Of a DNA stretch of 64,000 bases, positions 9,461 through 17,936 are shown piece by piece; the first letter of the stretch is position 1, and each line of letters opens with the position of its first letter. The stretch spans positions 2,232,001 to 2,296,000 of the forward strand of contig NZ_CP140614.1 in the NCBI RefSeq assembly GCF_036556685.1, written 5' to 3'. Position numbers and translations under genes: made by a program. Origin of the DNA: Sulfurospirillum sp. 1612 (lineage in GTDB: Bacteria > Campylobacterota > Campylobacteria > Campylobacterales > Sulfurospirillaceae). The notes beneath the pieces were generated by a model. That model saw only the letters and a program-made list of their open reading frames with translations, searched no databases and was not told the DNA's origin.

Positions 9461-9540
9461 AATTGACGAAATTGACGAAAGAAATATTTATTTTTGTTAT
9501 GCAACACTGTATAATGAAGTAAATTTTCTAAGGAGTCAGA
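9461..9540 (+). promoter_or_regulatory. Promoter of the FadL-type gene
   Basis: A perfect -10 box TATAAT lies at 9510-9515 without a clear -35. A tandem 9-base duplication AATTGACGA (9461-9469, 9470-9478) sits just upstream and could be an activator site or chance. AAGGAG at 9530-9535 is the ribosome binding site for the TTG start at 9541. Confidence 0.6.
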
Positions 9541-10683
9541 TTGAAAAAAGTAGTTTTATTAGCACTCAGTGCCTCGCTTTTACTAGCGACAAATGGAGAT
9601 AACCTCATAGGGCTTGGCGCCAAATCAAGAGCAATGGGTGGTGGGGGAATTGCCACATTCTTTGGAGCAGAGAATACGCTCTCAAATCCCGCACTTATCT
9701 CAGGTGGTAAGGGCACCGAAATCAACTTTGGTGCCACCTTGTTCATGCCAGATGTTAAAGCAAATGGTGTCAAAAGTTCAGCGGATATGAATGTCATCCC
9801 AGAAGTCTCTCTTTCACAAAAAATCAATGACAATTGGGCTTTTGGTATTGGAATGTTTGGATCAGCCGGTATGGGTGTTGACTACAGAGGAAACACTTCG
9901 TTAATGGATGCAAGAACCAATCTTCTTTTGATGAAGTTTGCCCCAGCGCTTTCTTATCACAAAGATAAATTCTCTTTTGGTTTTGCACCGGTTGTGCAAT
10001 ACGGTTCACTCGATATCGCATACAATAATGGATCACCGGTAGGTCAAGGCAGTAGTGATGATTTTGGTCTGGGCTATGAATTGGGTGCTGCCTATGATAT
10101 CACGAGTGATTTAAAACTGGGATTGGTTTACAAATCATCAATCTCTATGAAATATAAAAACACCCTCAGTGTAGCATCTGCTCCATTTTCAGGACTTCTT
10201 GGCGGAACTTTTGCTGATGATTTAGAACAACCTGCTGAATTTGGCGTTGGTGTATCTTATAATTATGGATTCTTTAATTTCTCAGCTGATTACAGAAAAG
10301 TGAAATGGGGAGATGCAAAAGGATACAAAGATTTTGGATGGAAAGACCAAGATATCTATGCCTTCGGTGCAAAATATGAAAAAGATGGTACATGGTATGG
10401 TGTCGGTTATAACTATGCAAAAAATCCTATCAACAATTATGCTACCACAGCTGGTATGAACCCAAAAGCCGTTCTTAATTTGTTTAACTATCTCATGTTC
10501 CCAGCCACTTCAGAAAGTCATTTTAGTATCGGTGCGGGTACAAAAATCACCAAAAATCTCTCTTTAGATTTTGATGTTTTATACGCTCCAAAGGTTACTG
10601 TCAATACAATGACGCCTTCTGGTTCTTTTAAGGTAGAACACTCTGAAACATCAGTAGCATTTTCTATGCGATACAATTTCTAA
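9541..10683 (+). CDS. FadL/OmpP1-family outer-membrane transport protein
   Basis: Outer-membrane beta-barrel of 380 residues that admits hydrophobic molecules such as fatty acids or hydrocarbons. A Sec signal peptide (KKVVLLALSASLLLA) is followed by the family N-terminus GDNLIGLGAKSRAMGGGG and ENTLSNPAL, the plug region of FadL proteins; the protein ends in an aromatic residue (AFSMRYNF), as barrel proteins do. The start is TTG with AAGGAG five bases upstream. It stands alone with its own promoter and a strong terminator. The substrate is unknown. Confidence 0.88.
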   Translation: MKKVVLLALSASLLLATNGDNLIGLGAKSRAMGGGGIATFFGAENTLSNPALISGGKGTEINFGATLFMPDVKANGVKSSADMNVIPEVSLSQKINDNWAFGIGMFGSAGMGVDYRGNTSLMDARTNLLLMKFAPALSYHKDKFSFGFAPVVQYGSLDIAYNNGSPVGQGSSDDFGLGYELGAAYDITSDLKLGLVYKSSISMKYKNTLSVASAPFSGLLGGTFADDLEQPAEFGVGVSYNYGFFNFSADYRKVKWGDAKGYKDFGWKDQDIYAFGAKYEKDGTWYGVGYNYAKNPINNYATTAGMNPKAVLNLFNYLMFPATSESHFSIGAGTKITKNLSLDFDVLYAPKVTVNTMTPSGSFKVEHSETSVAFSMRYNF

Positions 10684-10693
10684 TATCAACTGC

Positions 10694-10722
10694 TTACATG
10701 TAAGGGATTCCCTTACATGTAA
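10694..10722. terminator. Bidirectional terminator hairpin between convergent genes
   Basis: A 14-base perfect inverted repeat (10694-10707 and 10709-10722, one base between the arms) lies exactly between the stop of the FadL-type gene and the stop of nspC on the other strand. The loop closes over a few central bases. It should terminate both convergent transcripts. Confidence 0.75.
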
Positions 10723-11838
10723 CTAATTTCTATCCCGATAATCCTCATAAGAAAACTCTTTGACAACTTTCAAAATACCCTCTTTTTTCACCACAGCAAG
10801 TGAGGGCAATTGAATCCCATTGAATGTAGTATTTTTCACAATCGTATAGTGAATTTGGTCTTCAAAAATCACCACATCGCCAACCTTCAAAGGCGCATCA
10901 AAAGAGTAATCGCCCATAATATCCCCCGATAAACAACTGTTGCCTGTGAGTTTATAAGTATATGCTTTTTCACCACGCAATCCCGCCCCTCGAACTTGCG
11001 CACGATAAGGCATCGCAAGGGTGTCTGGCATATGCGCTTCAGCTGAGGCATCTAAGATAGCCACCGGCATCCCATTTTGTATGATATCCTGCACGCGCGC
11101 TACTAAGACACCAACTTCCCAACCGATAGCTTCTCCGGGCTCTAGATAGACCTCAACATCATATTTTGCTCTAAATTTTCGAATCAAGCTTATCAATTTT
11201 TCCACATCATACCCCGCTTTCGTGATATGATGCCCTCCTCCAAAGTTGACCCATTTCATCTGATGGATATATTTTCCAAACTTTGCTTCAACAGCCTCTA
11301 AAACAATCTCTAATGCATCCGCACCTTGTTCACACAGTGCGTGAAAATGAAGCCCTTCTAAACCCTCTAAAAGTTTTTCGTCAAACTCCTTTTGGGTCAC
11401 GCCAAACCGGCTGTATAAGCCACACGGATTGTACAGCTCTACTGGAGCACACGAGACTTCAGGATTGATACGCAGACCACACGATGTTTGACCCAACGCT
11501 TTGTCTTTGTATTTTTCCCACTGCGCAAAGGAGTTAAAGACAACATGATGGGAGAGGGAGAGAATTTCATCAATCTCCTCTTCTTTAAAAGCCGGCGAAT
11601 AGGTGTGGGTTTCACCCTTGAATTTTTCAGCTGAGAGCTTGGCTTCCCATAATCCACTCGCACAACACCCATCCAAATATTTTGAGACAAGTGGTTCTAG
11701 ATGATAAAACGAAAATCCTTTGAGCGCTAAGAGGATTTTGGCACCACTTTGCGCTTTAACATCAGAGAGAAGTTTAAGATTTTTCTCAAGCAATTCCTCA
11801 AAACAGACATAACTGGGAGTTTTTAGATTTTCAAACAC
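10723..11838 (-). CDS. nspC: Carboxynorspermidine/carboxyspermidine decarboxylase
   Basis: PLP-dependent decarboxylase of the alanine-racemase fold, 371 residues, performing the last step of the alternative route to spermidine. The PLP lysine is Lys40 (LLALKGFS). The glycine-rich phosphate site NFGGGHHITKAGYD, YLEPGEAIGW, and the family-specific CLSGDIMGDYSF (active-site Cys and Asp) are present. It overlaps the upstream SDR gene by 8 bases. Its partner, carboxynorspermidine synthase, lies 3 kb away at 14820-16046 rather than next to it. Confidence 0.93.
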   Translation of the reverse strand: MFENLKTPSYVCFEELLEKNLKLLSDVKAQSGAKILLALKGFSFYHLEPLVSKYLDGCCASGLWEAKLSAEKFKGETHTYSPAFKEEEIDEILSLSHHVVFNSFAQWEKYKDKALGQTSCGLRINPEVSCAPVELYNPCGLYSRFGVTQKEFDEKLLEGLEGLHFHALCEQGADALEIVLEAVEAKFGKYIHQMKWVNFGGGHHITKAGYDVEKLISLIRKFRAKYDVEVYLEPGEAIGWEVGVLVARVQDIIQNGMPVAILDASAEAHMPDTLAMPYRAQVRGAGLRGEKAYTYKLTGNSCLSGDIMGDYSFDAPLKVGDVVIFEDQIHYTIVKNTTFNGIQLPSLAVVKKEGILKVVKEFSYEDYRDRN

Positions 11839-12649
11839 GTTTTAATACCTTATCTAACATTTTTGTACTCAAAATCCGTTTTAAAAACCAAAGCAGCGTC
11901 GTCGGGAAAGTCACACGATACCGCGGTTTTGGATTTGTTGCATTGATGATTTTTAGAAGCACCTCATACACCGCGCGCTCACTCAGTGTAAAACTGTCAT
12001 CTTCAGTTGATTCAAATCTTTTGATGGCGCTTTTATAATCGGCTTCATAAAAACTGCCATCCACCCTGATGTGGCTTTTAAATTTAGCATAAGCATTTTT
12101 TCTAAACGCACTATGTATGGGACCGGGTTCAATCAAGCAAACTTTGATACCAAAGGGTTCCAATTCAAGCCGCAACGTATCACTTAAGCCCTCTATCGCA
12201 TACTTGCTTGCATTGTAAGCGCCACGATATTTTAGTGCGATAAAGCCTAAAATAGAGCTATTTTGCACGATTTTTGGATTCTCAGATTTACGAAGTAATC
12301 TTAGAGCTGCTTTTGTGAGGGCAAAGTTGCCAAACACATTAGTCTCAAACTGTGCTTTGAGTGCCGCCACGCTCAAATCCTCCAAGGCTCCGGGTTGTCC
12401 ATATCCTGCATTATTAAAAAGCACATCAATCACACCATTTTCTTGCTCAATTTTTGCAATCATTGCTTGAATATCCGCTTCGCTCGTGACATCGAGTTTG
12501 AAACTTGTTAAGCCTTCATGTTGCAAACGCGCGACATCATGATCAGCACGGGCTGTGGCATAAACGCTGTGTCCTAAATCATGCAGTGCTTTGGCACAAA
12601 AGTAGCCAATCCCCGAGGAACATCCGGTGATGAGGATGGTTTGTTTCAT
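11831..12649 (-). CDS. Short-chain dehydrogenase/reductase
   Basis: Cytoplasmic NAD(P)-dependent oxidoreductase of 272 residues, classical SDR fold. The cofactor motif GCSSGIGYF is at about 9-17, the NNAGYG motif near residue 85, and the catalytic YNASK with the upstream Ser (NSSILGFI). The C-terminus is longer and basic, as in the SDRs annotated as oxidoreductases acting on lipids or steroids. It overlaps both the cupin gene (ATGA, 4 bases) and nspC (8 bases), so all three share one transcript; no role in polyamine synthesis is established. Confidence 0.88.
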   Translation of the reverse strand: MKQTILITGCSSGIGYFCAKALHDLGHSVYATARADHDVARLQHEGLTSFKLDVTSEADIQAMIAKIEQENGVIDVLFNNAGYGQPGALEDLSVAALKAQFETNVFGNFALTKAALRLLRKSENPKIVQNSSILGFIALKYRGAYNASKYAIEGLSDTLRLELEPFGIKVCLIEPGPIHSAFRKNAYAKFKSHIRVDGSFYEADYKSAIKRFESTEDDSFTLSERAVYEVLLKIINATNPKPRYRVTFPTTLLWFLKRILSTKMLDKVLKRV

Positions 12650-12996
12650 GAAAGGATTTTAATCTCATCTTCCATATTAGGGACTAAACATAAAAATTCA
12701 TAATCTTCATCACCAATCACATCATAAGAGTGTGCCACACCTGCTGGGATAAAAAGCACATCATCCTTTTTTGCGATACTCTCTTCGTCTCCAATCACGA
12801 CTTTAGCACTCCCATTAAGGACATATTGCTCATGTTCAACACTATTGGTATGAAGTGGCATGGAACCGCCTTGCTTGATGATAAACTTTCTCATTGCAAA
12901 ATGAGGTGCTTTGTCATTGCCGATTAAGACACTCATAGAGCCACCAACCCCTGATTCTAAAGGTGTAAATTCGTATTCAGTGATATTTTTGACCAT
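12646..12996 (-). CDS. Small cupin-domain protein
   Basis: A single cupin barrel of 116 residues. The metal-ligand pattern is visible: motif 1 PLHTNSVEHEQYVLNG, with two His and a Glu, and motif 2 FIPAGVAHSYDV with one His. Single-domain cupins of this size are metal-dependent enzymes or sensors; the substrate cannot be told. It is the first gene of the cupin-SDR-nspC transcript and diverges from cheB over 62 AT-rich bases. Confidence 0.85.
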   Translation of the reverse strand: MVKNITEYEFTPLESGVGGSMSVLIGNDKAPHFAMRKFIIKQGGSMPLHTNSVEHEQYVLNGSAKVVIGDEESIAKKDDVLFIPAGVAHSYDVIGDEDYEFLCLVPNMEDEIKILS

Positions 12997-13058
12997 TTTA
13001 TTCCTTTTTTTTTATTATTTTATTATATAATTTTAAAATATTAGATAAAGAGTTGCAT

Positions 13059-13619
13059 TTGAATACACAAAAATTAATCTTAATAGGCGCATCCACTGGT
13101 GGACCGGGACAGATAGAAAAAATAATCAAATCACTCCGTCCAGATTTTGATGCCGCTATGATCATCGCACAACACATGCAAGAGGCCTATGTCTCAAGTT
13201 TTATGGATTATCTCAATAACAATACATCCATAGAGATACTCCAAGCACGTGATGGCGCGTGTATCGAAAATAAAAAAATCTATCTACTCTCGCAAAGTAC
13301 CCAAATTATCAAAAAATTCTCTTCTTTGTATTTTTCCAAAAGCACACAACCGCATACTTACTCTCCTAATATCAATGTACTTTTTAATTCAGTCGTAGCC
13401 TTTAGTGAGATGATTCAAGTCCTGTGTATCATTCTAACGGGTATCGGTAATGATGGCGCAAAGGGGGCTTTGAATCTGTATCACGCCAAGGCCCATTGCA
13501 TCGCAGAAGCTGAATCTAGTGCGATTGTCTATGGAATGCCAAAAGCTGCATTTGAACTCAATCCGGATATAAAACAATATGACATCAATCAAATTTGTGA
13601 CGCGATTAATAGGTTTTAG
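13059..13619 (+). CDS. cheB: CheB methylesterase domain without receiver domain
   Basis: Chemoreceptor glutamate methylesterase of about 186 residues, the catalytic domain only. The catalytic triad is visible: Ser in GASTGGPGQ, His in IIAQHM and Asp in LTGIGNDGAKGA. The N-terminal receiver domain of enteric CheB is absent, as is known for Campylobacter, so activity is not controlled by CheA phosphorylation. The start is probably the TTG at 13059, six bases after AAAGAG, although a TTG at 13053 is also in frame. -10 TATAAT at 13026-13031. cheR follows without a gap. Confidence 0.92.
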   Translation: MNTQKLILIGASTGGPGQIEKIIKSLRPDFDAAMIIAQHMQEAYVSSFMDYLNNNTSIEILQARDGACIENKKIYLLSQSTQIIKKFSSLYFSKSTQPHTYSPNINVLFNSVVAFSEMIQVLCIILTGIGNDGAKGALNLYHAKAHCIAEAESSAIVYGMPKAAFELNPDIKQYDINQICDAINRF

Positions 13620-14399
13620 ATGTTTGGTTTTTGGAAGAAAAAAAAGAAATTACCCCCAAAAGAGGCACTCCCTCCAATAGAAAATTTTACAAATATCGAT
13701 CCATTTATCACGTATTTCAAAGAAGAAACCGGTATTGATTTTCTCAATAAAAAAGATATTGTCACCAATAAGCTCATGATATTTTGTCGCAATCATGAAA
13801 TTTATACCTTTGATGATTGTATCCAAAAGATACGTGGAAATTATGAATTAAAGCAAAAATTAATCGATACTTTTGCTGTCAATGAGACCTATTTTTTTAG
13901 AGAAATCAGACAAATCAAAGCGATGGTTTCAAAAGCCATACAACGACAAGAAAAGATTCAAATCCTCTGTGCTCCGTGCTCCTCAGGAGAAGAGCCCTAC
14001 TCTATCGCCATTTTGCTACTAGAAGCAGGAATTGACGCAGAACGTTTTCATATCACCGGAGTTGATATCAGTAATAAAGCCATTCTTAAAGCCAAACAAG
14101 CGCTATATAACAAACGAAGCCTTCATCGGGTTGAGGACACGCTCATCAATAAATATTTTACTCAAAAAAATGAGAGTTATGAGCTCAAAGCCTTTGTCAA
14201 ACAAAATGTCTCATTTGAACGCATGAATATCTTTGATCCTCATTTTATGAATCTTCCCAAATTTGATTATATCTTTTCGAGAAATATGATGATCTACTTT
14301 GATGATGCGACCAAACAAAAGGCCAAAAATATTCTGCTCAAGCACCTCAAAGATCCCAAAGAGCCAATCCTTTTTGGGCATGCAGATATGGTCGGCTAA
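13620..14399 (+). CDS. cheR: CheR chemoreceptor methyltransferase
   Basis: SAM-dependent methyltransferase of 259 residues that methylates chemoreceptor glutamates. The N-terminal CheR helical domain is followed by the Rossmann domain with VNETYFFRE, the SAM motif APCSSGEEPYSIA and FDYIFSRNMMIYF. The N-terminus carries a basic run (WKKKKKLPP). It starts directly after the cheB stop. The last four bases overlap the stop of the convergent DsrE-like gene. CheB and CheR together set the methylation state of receptors such as the one at 1646. Confidence 0.93.
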   Translation: MFGFWKKKKKLPPKEALPPIENFTNIDPFITYFKEETGIDFLNKKDIVTNKLMIFCRNHEIYTFDDCIQKIRGNYELKQKLIDTFAVNETYFFREIRQIKAMVSKAIQRQEKIQILCAPCSSGEEPYSIAILLLEAGIDAERFHITGVDISNKAILKAKQALYNKRSLHRVEDTLINKYFTQKNESYELKAFVKQNVSFERMNIFDPHFMNLPKFDYIFSRNMMIYFDDATKQKAKNILLKHLKDPKEPILFGHADMVG

Positions 14400-14734
14400 A
14401 TCGTGATAATCGGTTTACCGCTTTTTAGCCAATCACTGAGTAATACTCCCGTATAAAAGACTTCAACACCACAACTTTGTAACGTATCTTTGATACCTAA
14501 ATCCTCACTGCATTTTTGACAGGCTTTGACGTTCACTCCCGCATCGCTCATCTCTTTGATTTTCATCTGAAGCTCGGTATCTTCGATTAAAGTTCGCTGT
14601 GATGCACCCCAAATAAGAAGTGTCACCTCATCAAACCAACCTTGTAATTTTGCATTAAGCGTATAGAGAAACACCATATGATGGATGGTCTCTTTGTTGT
14701 CAGTCGTCCATACGACCATCAGTTCATTTTTCAT
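14396..14734 (-). CDS. DsrE-like sulfur-relay family protein
   Basis: Small cytoplasmic protein of 112 residues with the DsrE/DsrF-like alpha/beta fold: VVWTTDNKET near the N-terminus, EVTLLIWGASQ and VNVKACQKCSEDLGI. The CQKC motif is a candidate persulfide carrier. It stands alone and convergent to cheR. A role in sulfur transfer is inferred from the family; no dsr or sox genes are nearby. The 85 bases upstream contain only a short GGGAC/GTCCC hairpin. Confidence 0.75.
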   Translation of the reverse strand: MKNELMVVWTTDNKETIHHMVFLYTLNAKLQGWFDEVTLLIWGASQRTLIEDTELQMKIKEMSDAGVNVKACQKCSEDLGIKDTLQSCGVEVFYTGVLLSDWLKSGKPIITI

Positions 14735-14819
14735 TTAACGCTCCTTTAATGGGGGACAAGTCCCTCATGATATTTCTCGCACTAAAGCTGACACATCGTG
14801 TAAAATTTTTGGCTTGCTC

Positions 14820-16046
14820 TTACACCTCATACGTTTCATCGGGGTTCATTTCGATAATATGCCATGGCAATCCTTGAGCATTGAGTGCTTCCATAAAAGG
14901 CTTGGCATCAAAATTTTCCATATTAAAAACACCTGTGCCACTCCATTTCCCCTCTAATATCATCTTCGCACCAATCATCGCTGGCACACCAGTGGTATAA
15001 CTAACCGCCTGTGCCCCCGTCTCTTTATAGCAGACTTGATGGTCACACACATTGTAAATATAAACTTTTTTCTTCGTGCCATCTTTGAGACCTTCAATCA
15101 CACAGCCAATATTGGTTTGACCCACCGTTCGGGCTCCAAGACTTGCAGGGTCAGGCAAGAGTTTTGCCAAAAGCTCCATCGGGACGACTTTCACGCCATT
15201 GACTTCGACTTCATCGATTCTGAGCATCCCCACATTTTCCAAACACTTCATGTGGGTGAGATAACTCTCTCCAAAGGTCATAAAAAATCGTATTCTTTGG
15301 AGTCCTTTAATATTTTTACTCAAAGATTCAAGCTCCTCATGATAGAGAAGGTAGCTATCTTTTGGACCAATTTGTGGATAATCCCATACCATCTTGATAG
15401 CCATCGGTTCGGTCTCAATCCATCGTCCCTGTCCCTTTTCATCTTTTTGCCAATATCGCCCCTTTGAACTCACTTCCCGTAGATTAATTTCAGGATTGAA
15501 ATTGGTCGCAAAAGCATAGCCGTGATCGCCCGCATTACAATCTAAAATATCGATAGTATGAATTTCATCAAAAAGATACTGCTGCGCATAGGCACAAAAA
15601 ACATTGGTGACACCTGGGTCAAATCCGCTTCCTAAAAGCCCTAAAATGCCAGCTTTTTTAAATTTTTCATCGCGTGCCCATTGCTCTTTATACTCAAATT
15701 TTGCCACATCAGGGTGCTCATAATTTGCGGTATCTAAATAATCCACTTGCGTCTGAATACAAGCGTCCATGATGGTTAAATCTTGATAAGGCAATGCAAT
15801 ATTCATCACAAGGTCAGGTTTTACCTTCTCAATCAACGCCACCAGCGCATCAACATCATCAGCATCAACGTGTGCCGTGTCAATTGAGACCCCCAGTGAT
15901 GCTTTGATCTCTTTTGCGATTTGGTCACACTTTGATTTTGTGCGACTTGCCAATGTAATGTGCTCAAAAACATCATGATTCATGGCACATTTTTTGGTAG
16001 CGACTCGACTCACGCCACCGGCTCCGATAATCAATACATTTGCCAT
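14820..16046 (-). CDS. Carboxynorspermidine synthase (saccharopine dehydrogenase family)
   Basis: NADPH-dependent enzyme of 408 residues that condenses aspartate semialdehyde with diaminopropane or putrescine, giving the substrate for NspC. The Rossmann motif GAGGVSRVA opens the protein, followed by family-typical DYLDTANYEHPD, LGSGFDPGVTNVF and DCNAGDHGYAFATNFNPEINLRE. This version of the saccharopine-dehydrogenase fold is the carboxynorspermidine type rather than lysine synthesis. It lies 5 bases downstream of rdgB on the same strand. With nspC it completes the alternative spermidine route. Confidence 0.92.
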   Translation of the reverse strand: MANVLIIGAGGVSRVATKKCAMNHDVFEHITLASRTKSKCDQIAKEIKASLGVSIDTAHVDADDVDALVALIEKVKPDLVMNIALPYQDLTIMDACIQTQVDYLDTANYEHPDVAKFEYKEQWARDEKFKKAGILGLLGSGFDPGVTNVFCAYAQQYLFDEIHTIDILDCNAGDHGYAFATNFNPEINLREVSSKGRYWQKDEKGQGRWIETEPMAIKMVWDYPQIGPKDSYLLYHEELESLSKNIKGLQRIRFFMTFGESYLTHMKCLENVGMLRIDEVEVNGVKVVPMELLAKLLPDPASLGARTVGQTNIGCVIEGLKDGTKKKVYIYNVCDHQVCYKETGAQAVSYTTGVPAMIGAKMILEGKWSGTGVFNMENFDAKPFMEALNAQGLPWHIIEMNPDETYEV

Positions 16047-16051
16047 AGATT

Positions 16052-16645
16052 TTACCTCTTTAAAGTTTTTAGTATTATTTTTGCATGTTTTAAGGCGCGT
16101 GAGCGATGAGAAAATTGCGCTTTGACATCCGCATCCAACTCACCCAGTGTCTTATCATAGCCTATGGGTTCAAATATTGGATCATACCCAAAACCATGAT
16201 TGCCTCGCTTCTCATCAATCACATGGCCGTACATCCAACCATGCACACAAAATGCGCCGGCATCACATACCAAAGCAATCGCTGCGGTGTAGTGTGCGGG
16301 TGTTCTTGAGAGATTTTTTTCTTTTAGTGTTTTGATAAGTTTATCAAGATTTTGCGCCGCATTTGCCTCATCTCCAGCATATCGTGCACTATAAATTCCC
16401 GGCTCTCCCCCGAGTGCATCAACACTAATACCGCTATCATCGGCTAAGACAATCGCCTCTTTGTCTGAGAGCTTTTCATAAACAGCTTTGGCTTTAATGA
16501 GCGCATTTTCTTTAAAACTAGTTCCATCTTCTATAATCTCAAAGGGCTCAAGCACTTCCTCATAGGAGTACACTTGTCCCCCTTGTAGGTAAGATTTAAA
16601 CTCTTTGATTTTCCCTTGGTTTGCTGTGGCCAAAATAATTTTCAA
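16052..16645 (-). CDS. rdgB: XTP/dITP diphosphatase (RdgB/HAM1)
   Basis: House-cleaning pyrophosphatase that removes deaminated purine nucleotides (ITP, XTP). The N-terminal nucleotide motif [13 protein letters not shown], the catalytic [21 protein letters not shown] and GFGYDPIF are intact. I start at a TTG (16645) that follows AAGGGA by 5 bases and gives 197 residues, the usual family length; an ATG 14 codons further upstream would add an unrelated extension. It shares a transcript with the carboxynorspermidine synthase gene downstream. Confidence 0.9.
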   Translation of the reverse strand: MKIILATANQGKIKEFKSYLQGGQVYSYEEVLEPFEIIEDGTSFKENALIKAKAVYEKLSDKEAIVLADDSGISVDALGGEPGIYSARYAGDEANAAQNLDKLIKTLKEKNLSRTPAHYTAAIALVCDAGAFCVHGWMYGHVIDEKRGNHGFGYDPIFEPIGYDKTLGELDADVKAQFSHRSRALKHAKIILKTLKR

Positions 16646-16821
16646 TACATTCCCTTTATGTCCCAAAATCACCGGGAGAAGTTTCAATATTTTGCAAAAA
16701 TTCTATCTATTTTTTGTTTAAAAAATAGCATTTTTTTAAAAAGGAAATCAAATTTATGAGGATGGCGCTACACGCCAAGGGGAAAAACGATATTGTCACC
16801 CCTTAGTATGCAGCTGTAACA

Positions 16822-17847
16822 TTAATTAATAGGCTTAGGAGTCGTAGCCGTACTCTCAGGCAATTGGGGATAGGTTATGAGCGGTTTTTTACCCTTGAGT
16901 GCCTTTAAGAATGTCTCGATTTTTGAGGCATCTTTATCATCAATGGTAATACCCAGTTGGATACTTCCCATCATCTTAATAGCTTCTTTGAGTGACCACA
17001 CCTCGCCATTGTGAAAATAGGGAGCGGTTTCTGTGATATTTCTCAAGGTCGGCGTTTTTACCATGCCATTTTTATCCCCTTTAAAATCACCCACATTAGC
17101 AAATTTATACTTTTGTGCTATTTCAAAAGGTTGCATCGTCCCACCTAAAGCAATGCCGGTGTGACAAGCCGCACACCCTTTATCAATAAAGATATTTAAC
17201 CCCTCTTTTTCAGCTTTTGACAGAGCCTCTTTATGGCCATTGAGAAATTTATCAAAACGTGATGGCGTAATTAAGATTCGTTCAAAAACAGCAATGGTTG
17301 ATGTAATCTTGGCAAAATCAATCTTTACATTCGCACCATAAGCTTTTTTAAATGCGCTCACATAAGCAGGAATGGAAGTAACCACCCCTTCAATGTGCTC
17401 GGGAGTAGCAGCCATCTCCGCATCGGCTAGCGTGGGACCCATCGCTTGATCAGCCAAATGGGGGCTTCTGCCATCCCAAAATTGGGCACTAAAAAATACG
17501 GAGTTATACACCGTAGGAGAATTCAAGTGGTGTGGATTTGGGGTCCATTGGTTACCAATGGCCACGCTAAGCCCATCAACCCCTCCTAAACCAAGATTAT
17601 GACAGGTATTGCAGCTGATTAGCCCACTTTTTGAGAGTCGGGGATCAAAATAGAGTTTTTTGCCCAAAATAACCTTGGCATCGGTGATGGGATCTTTGGG
17701 ATCATCGATGAGCTTTAAAAGCTCCTTTTTATTGTCAGGAATCGCGCGTAAACCATGCTCTTTAGCTTTTTCTATCAAAGTATTAGCACCATACAAAACG
17801 CTTGCCCCGAAGACACACAATATCATCACTTTGACGTGCTTCATCAT
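16822..17847 (-). CDS. Di-heme cytochrome c peroxidase (CcpA/MauG family)
   Basis: Periplasmic peroxidase reducing hydrogen peroxide with electrons from cytochrome c. Signal peptide at residues 1-21, then two CxxCH haem sites: CNTCH at 79-83 and CAACH at 225-229. The family segments FWDGRSPHLADQA and MVKTPTLRNIT (likely distal Met ligand) are present; 341 residues is normal. Two adjacent ATG codons compete as start; GGGGAG spacing favours the second (17844). The gene is alone; about 134 bases downstream hold only a weak AAGGGG/CCCCTT inverted repeat (near 16777-16804). Confidence 0.93.
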   Translation of the reverse strand: MMKHVKVMILCVFGASVLYGANTLIEKAKEHGLRAIPDNKKELLKLIDDPKDPITDAKVILGKKLYFDPRLSKSGLISCNTCHNLGLGGVDGLSVAIGNQWTPNPHHLNSPTVYNSVFFSAQFWDGRSPHLADQAMGPTLADAEMAATPEHIEGVVTSIPAYVSAFKKAYGANVKIDFAKITSTIAVFERILITPSRFDKFLNGHKEALSKAEKEGLNIFIDKGCAACHTGIALGGTMQPFEIAQKYKFANVGDFKGDKNGMVKTPTLRNITETAPYFHNGEVWSLKEAIKMMGSIQLGITIDDKDASKIETFLKALKGKKPLITYPQLPESTATTPKPIN

Positions 17848-17900
17848 CTCCCCTTTATCATAAAATATTTTATTTTAATCTTTTTTTCTTTAGTTACTGC

Positions 17901-17936
17901 TATAATCTAAATAAATCTTTTTCGATTGGAGGGATT
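17901..17936 (+). promoter_or_regulatory. Promoter and ribosome binding site of the Mla-type operon
   Basis: A perfect TATAAT at 17901-17906 lacks a clear -35, as is common in this phylum. GGAGGG at 17928-17933 sits 3-4 bases before a TTG start at 17937, which begins the permease reading frame. Confidence 0.55.

Noticed and set aside
9461-9478. Tandem AATTGACGA repeat as a regulator site
   Set aside because: Only two copies and no known regulator; noted with the promoter but not claimed.
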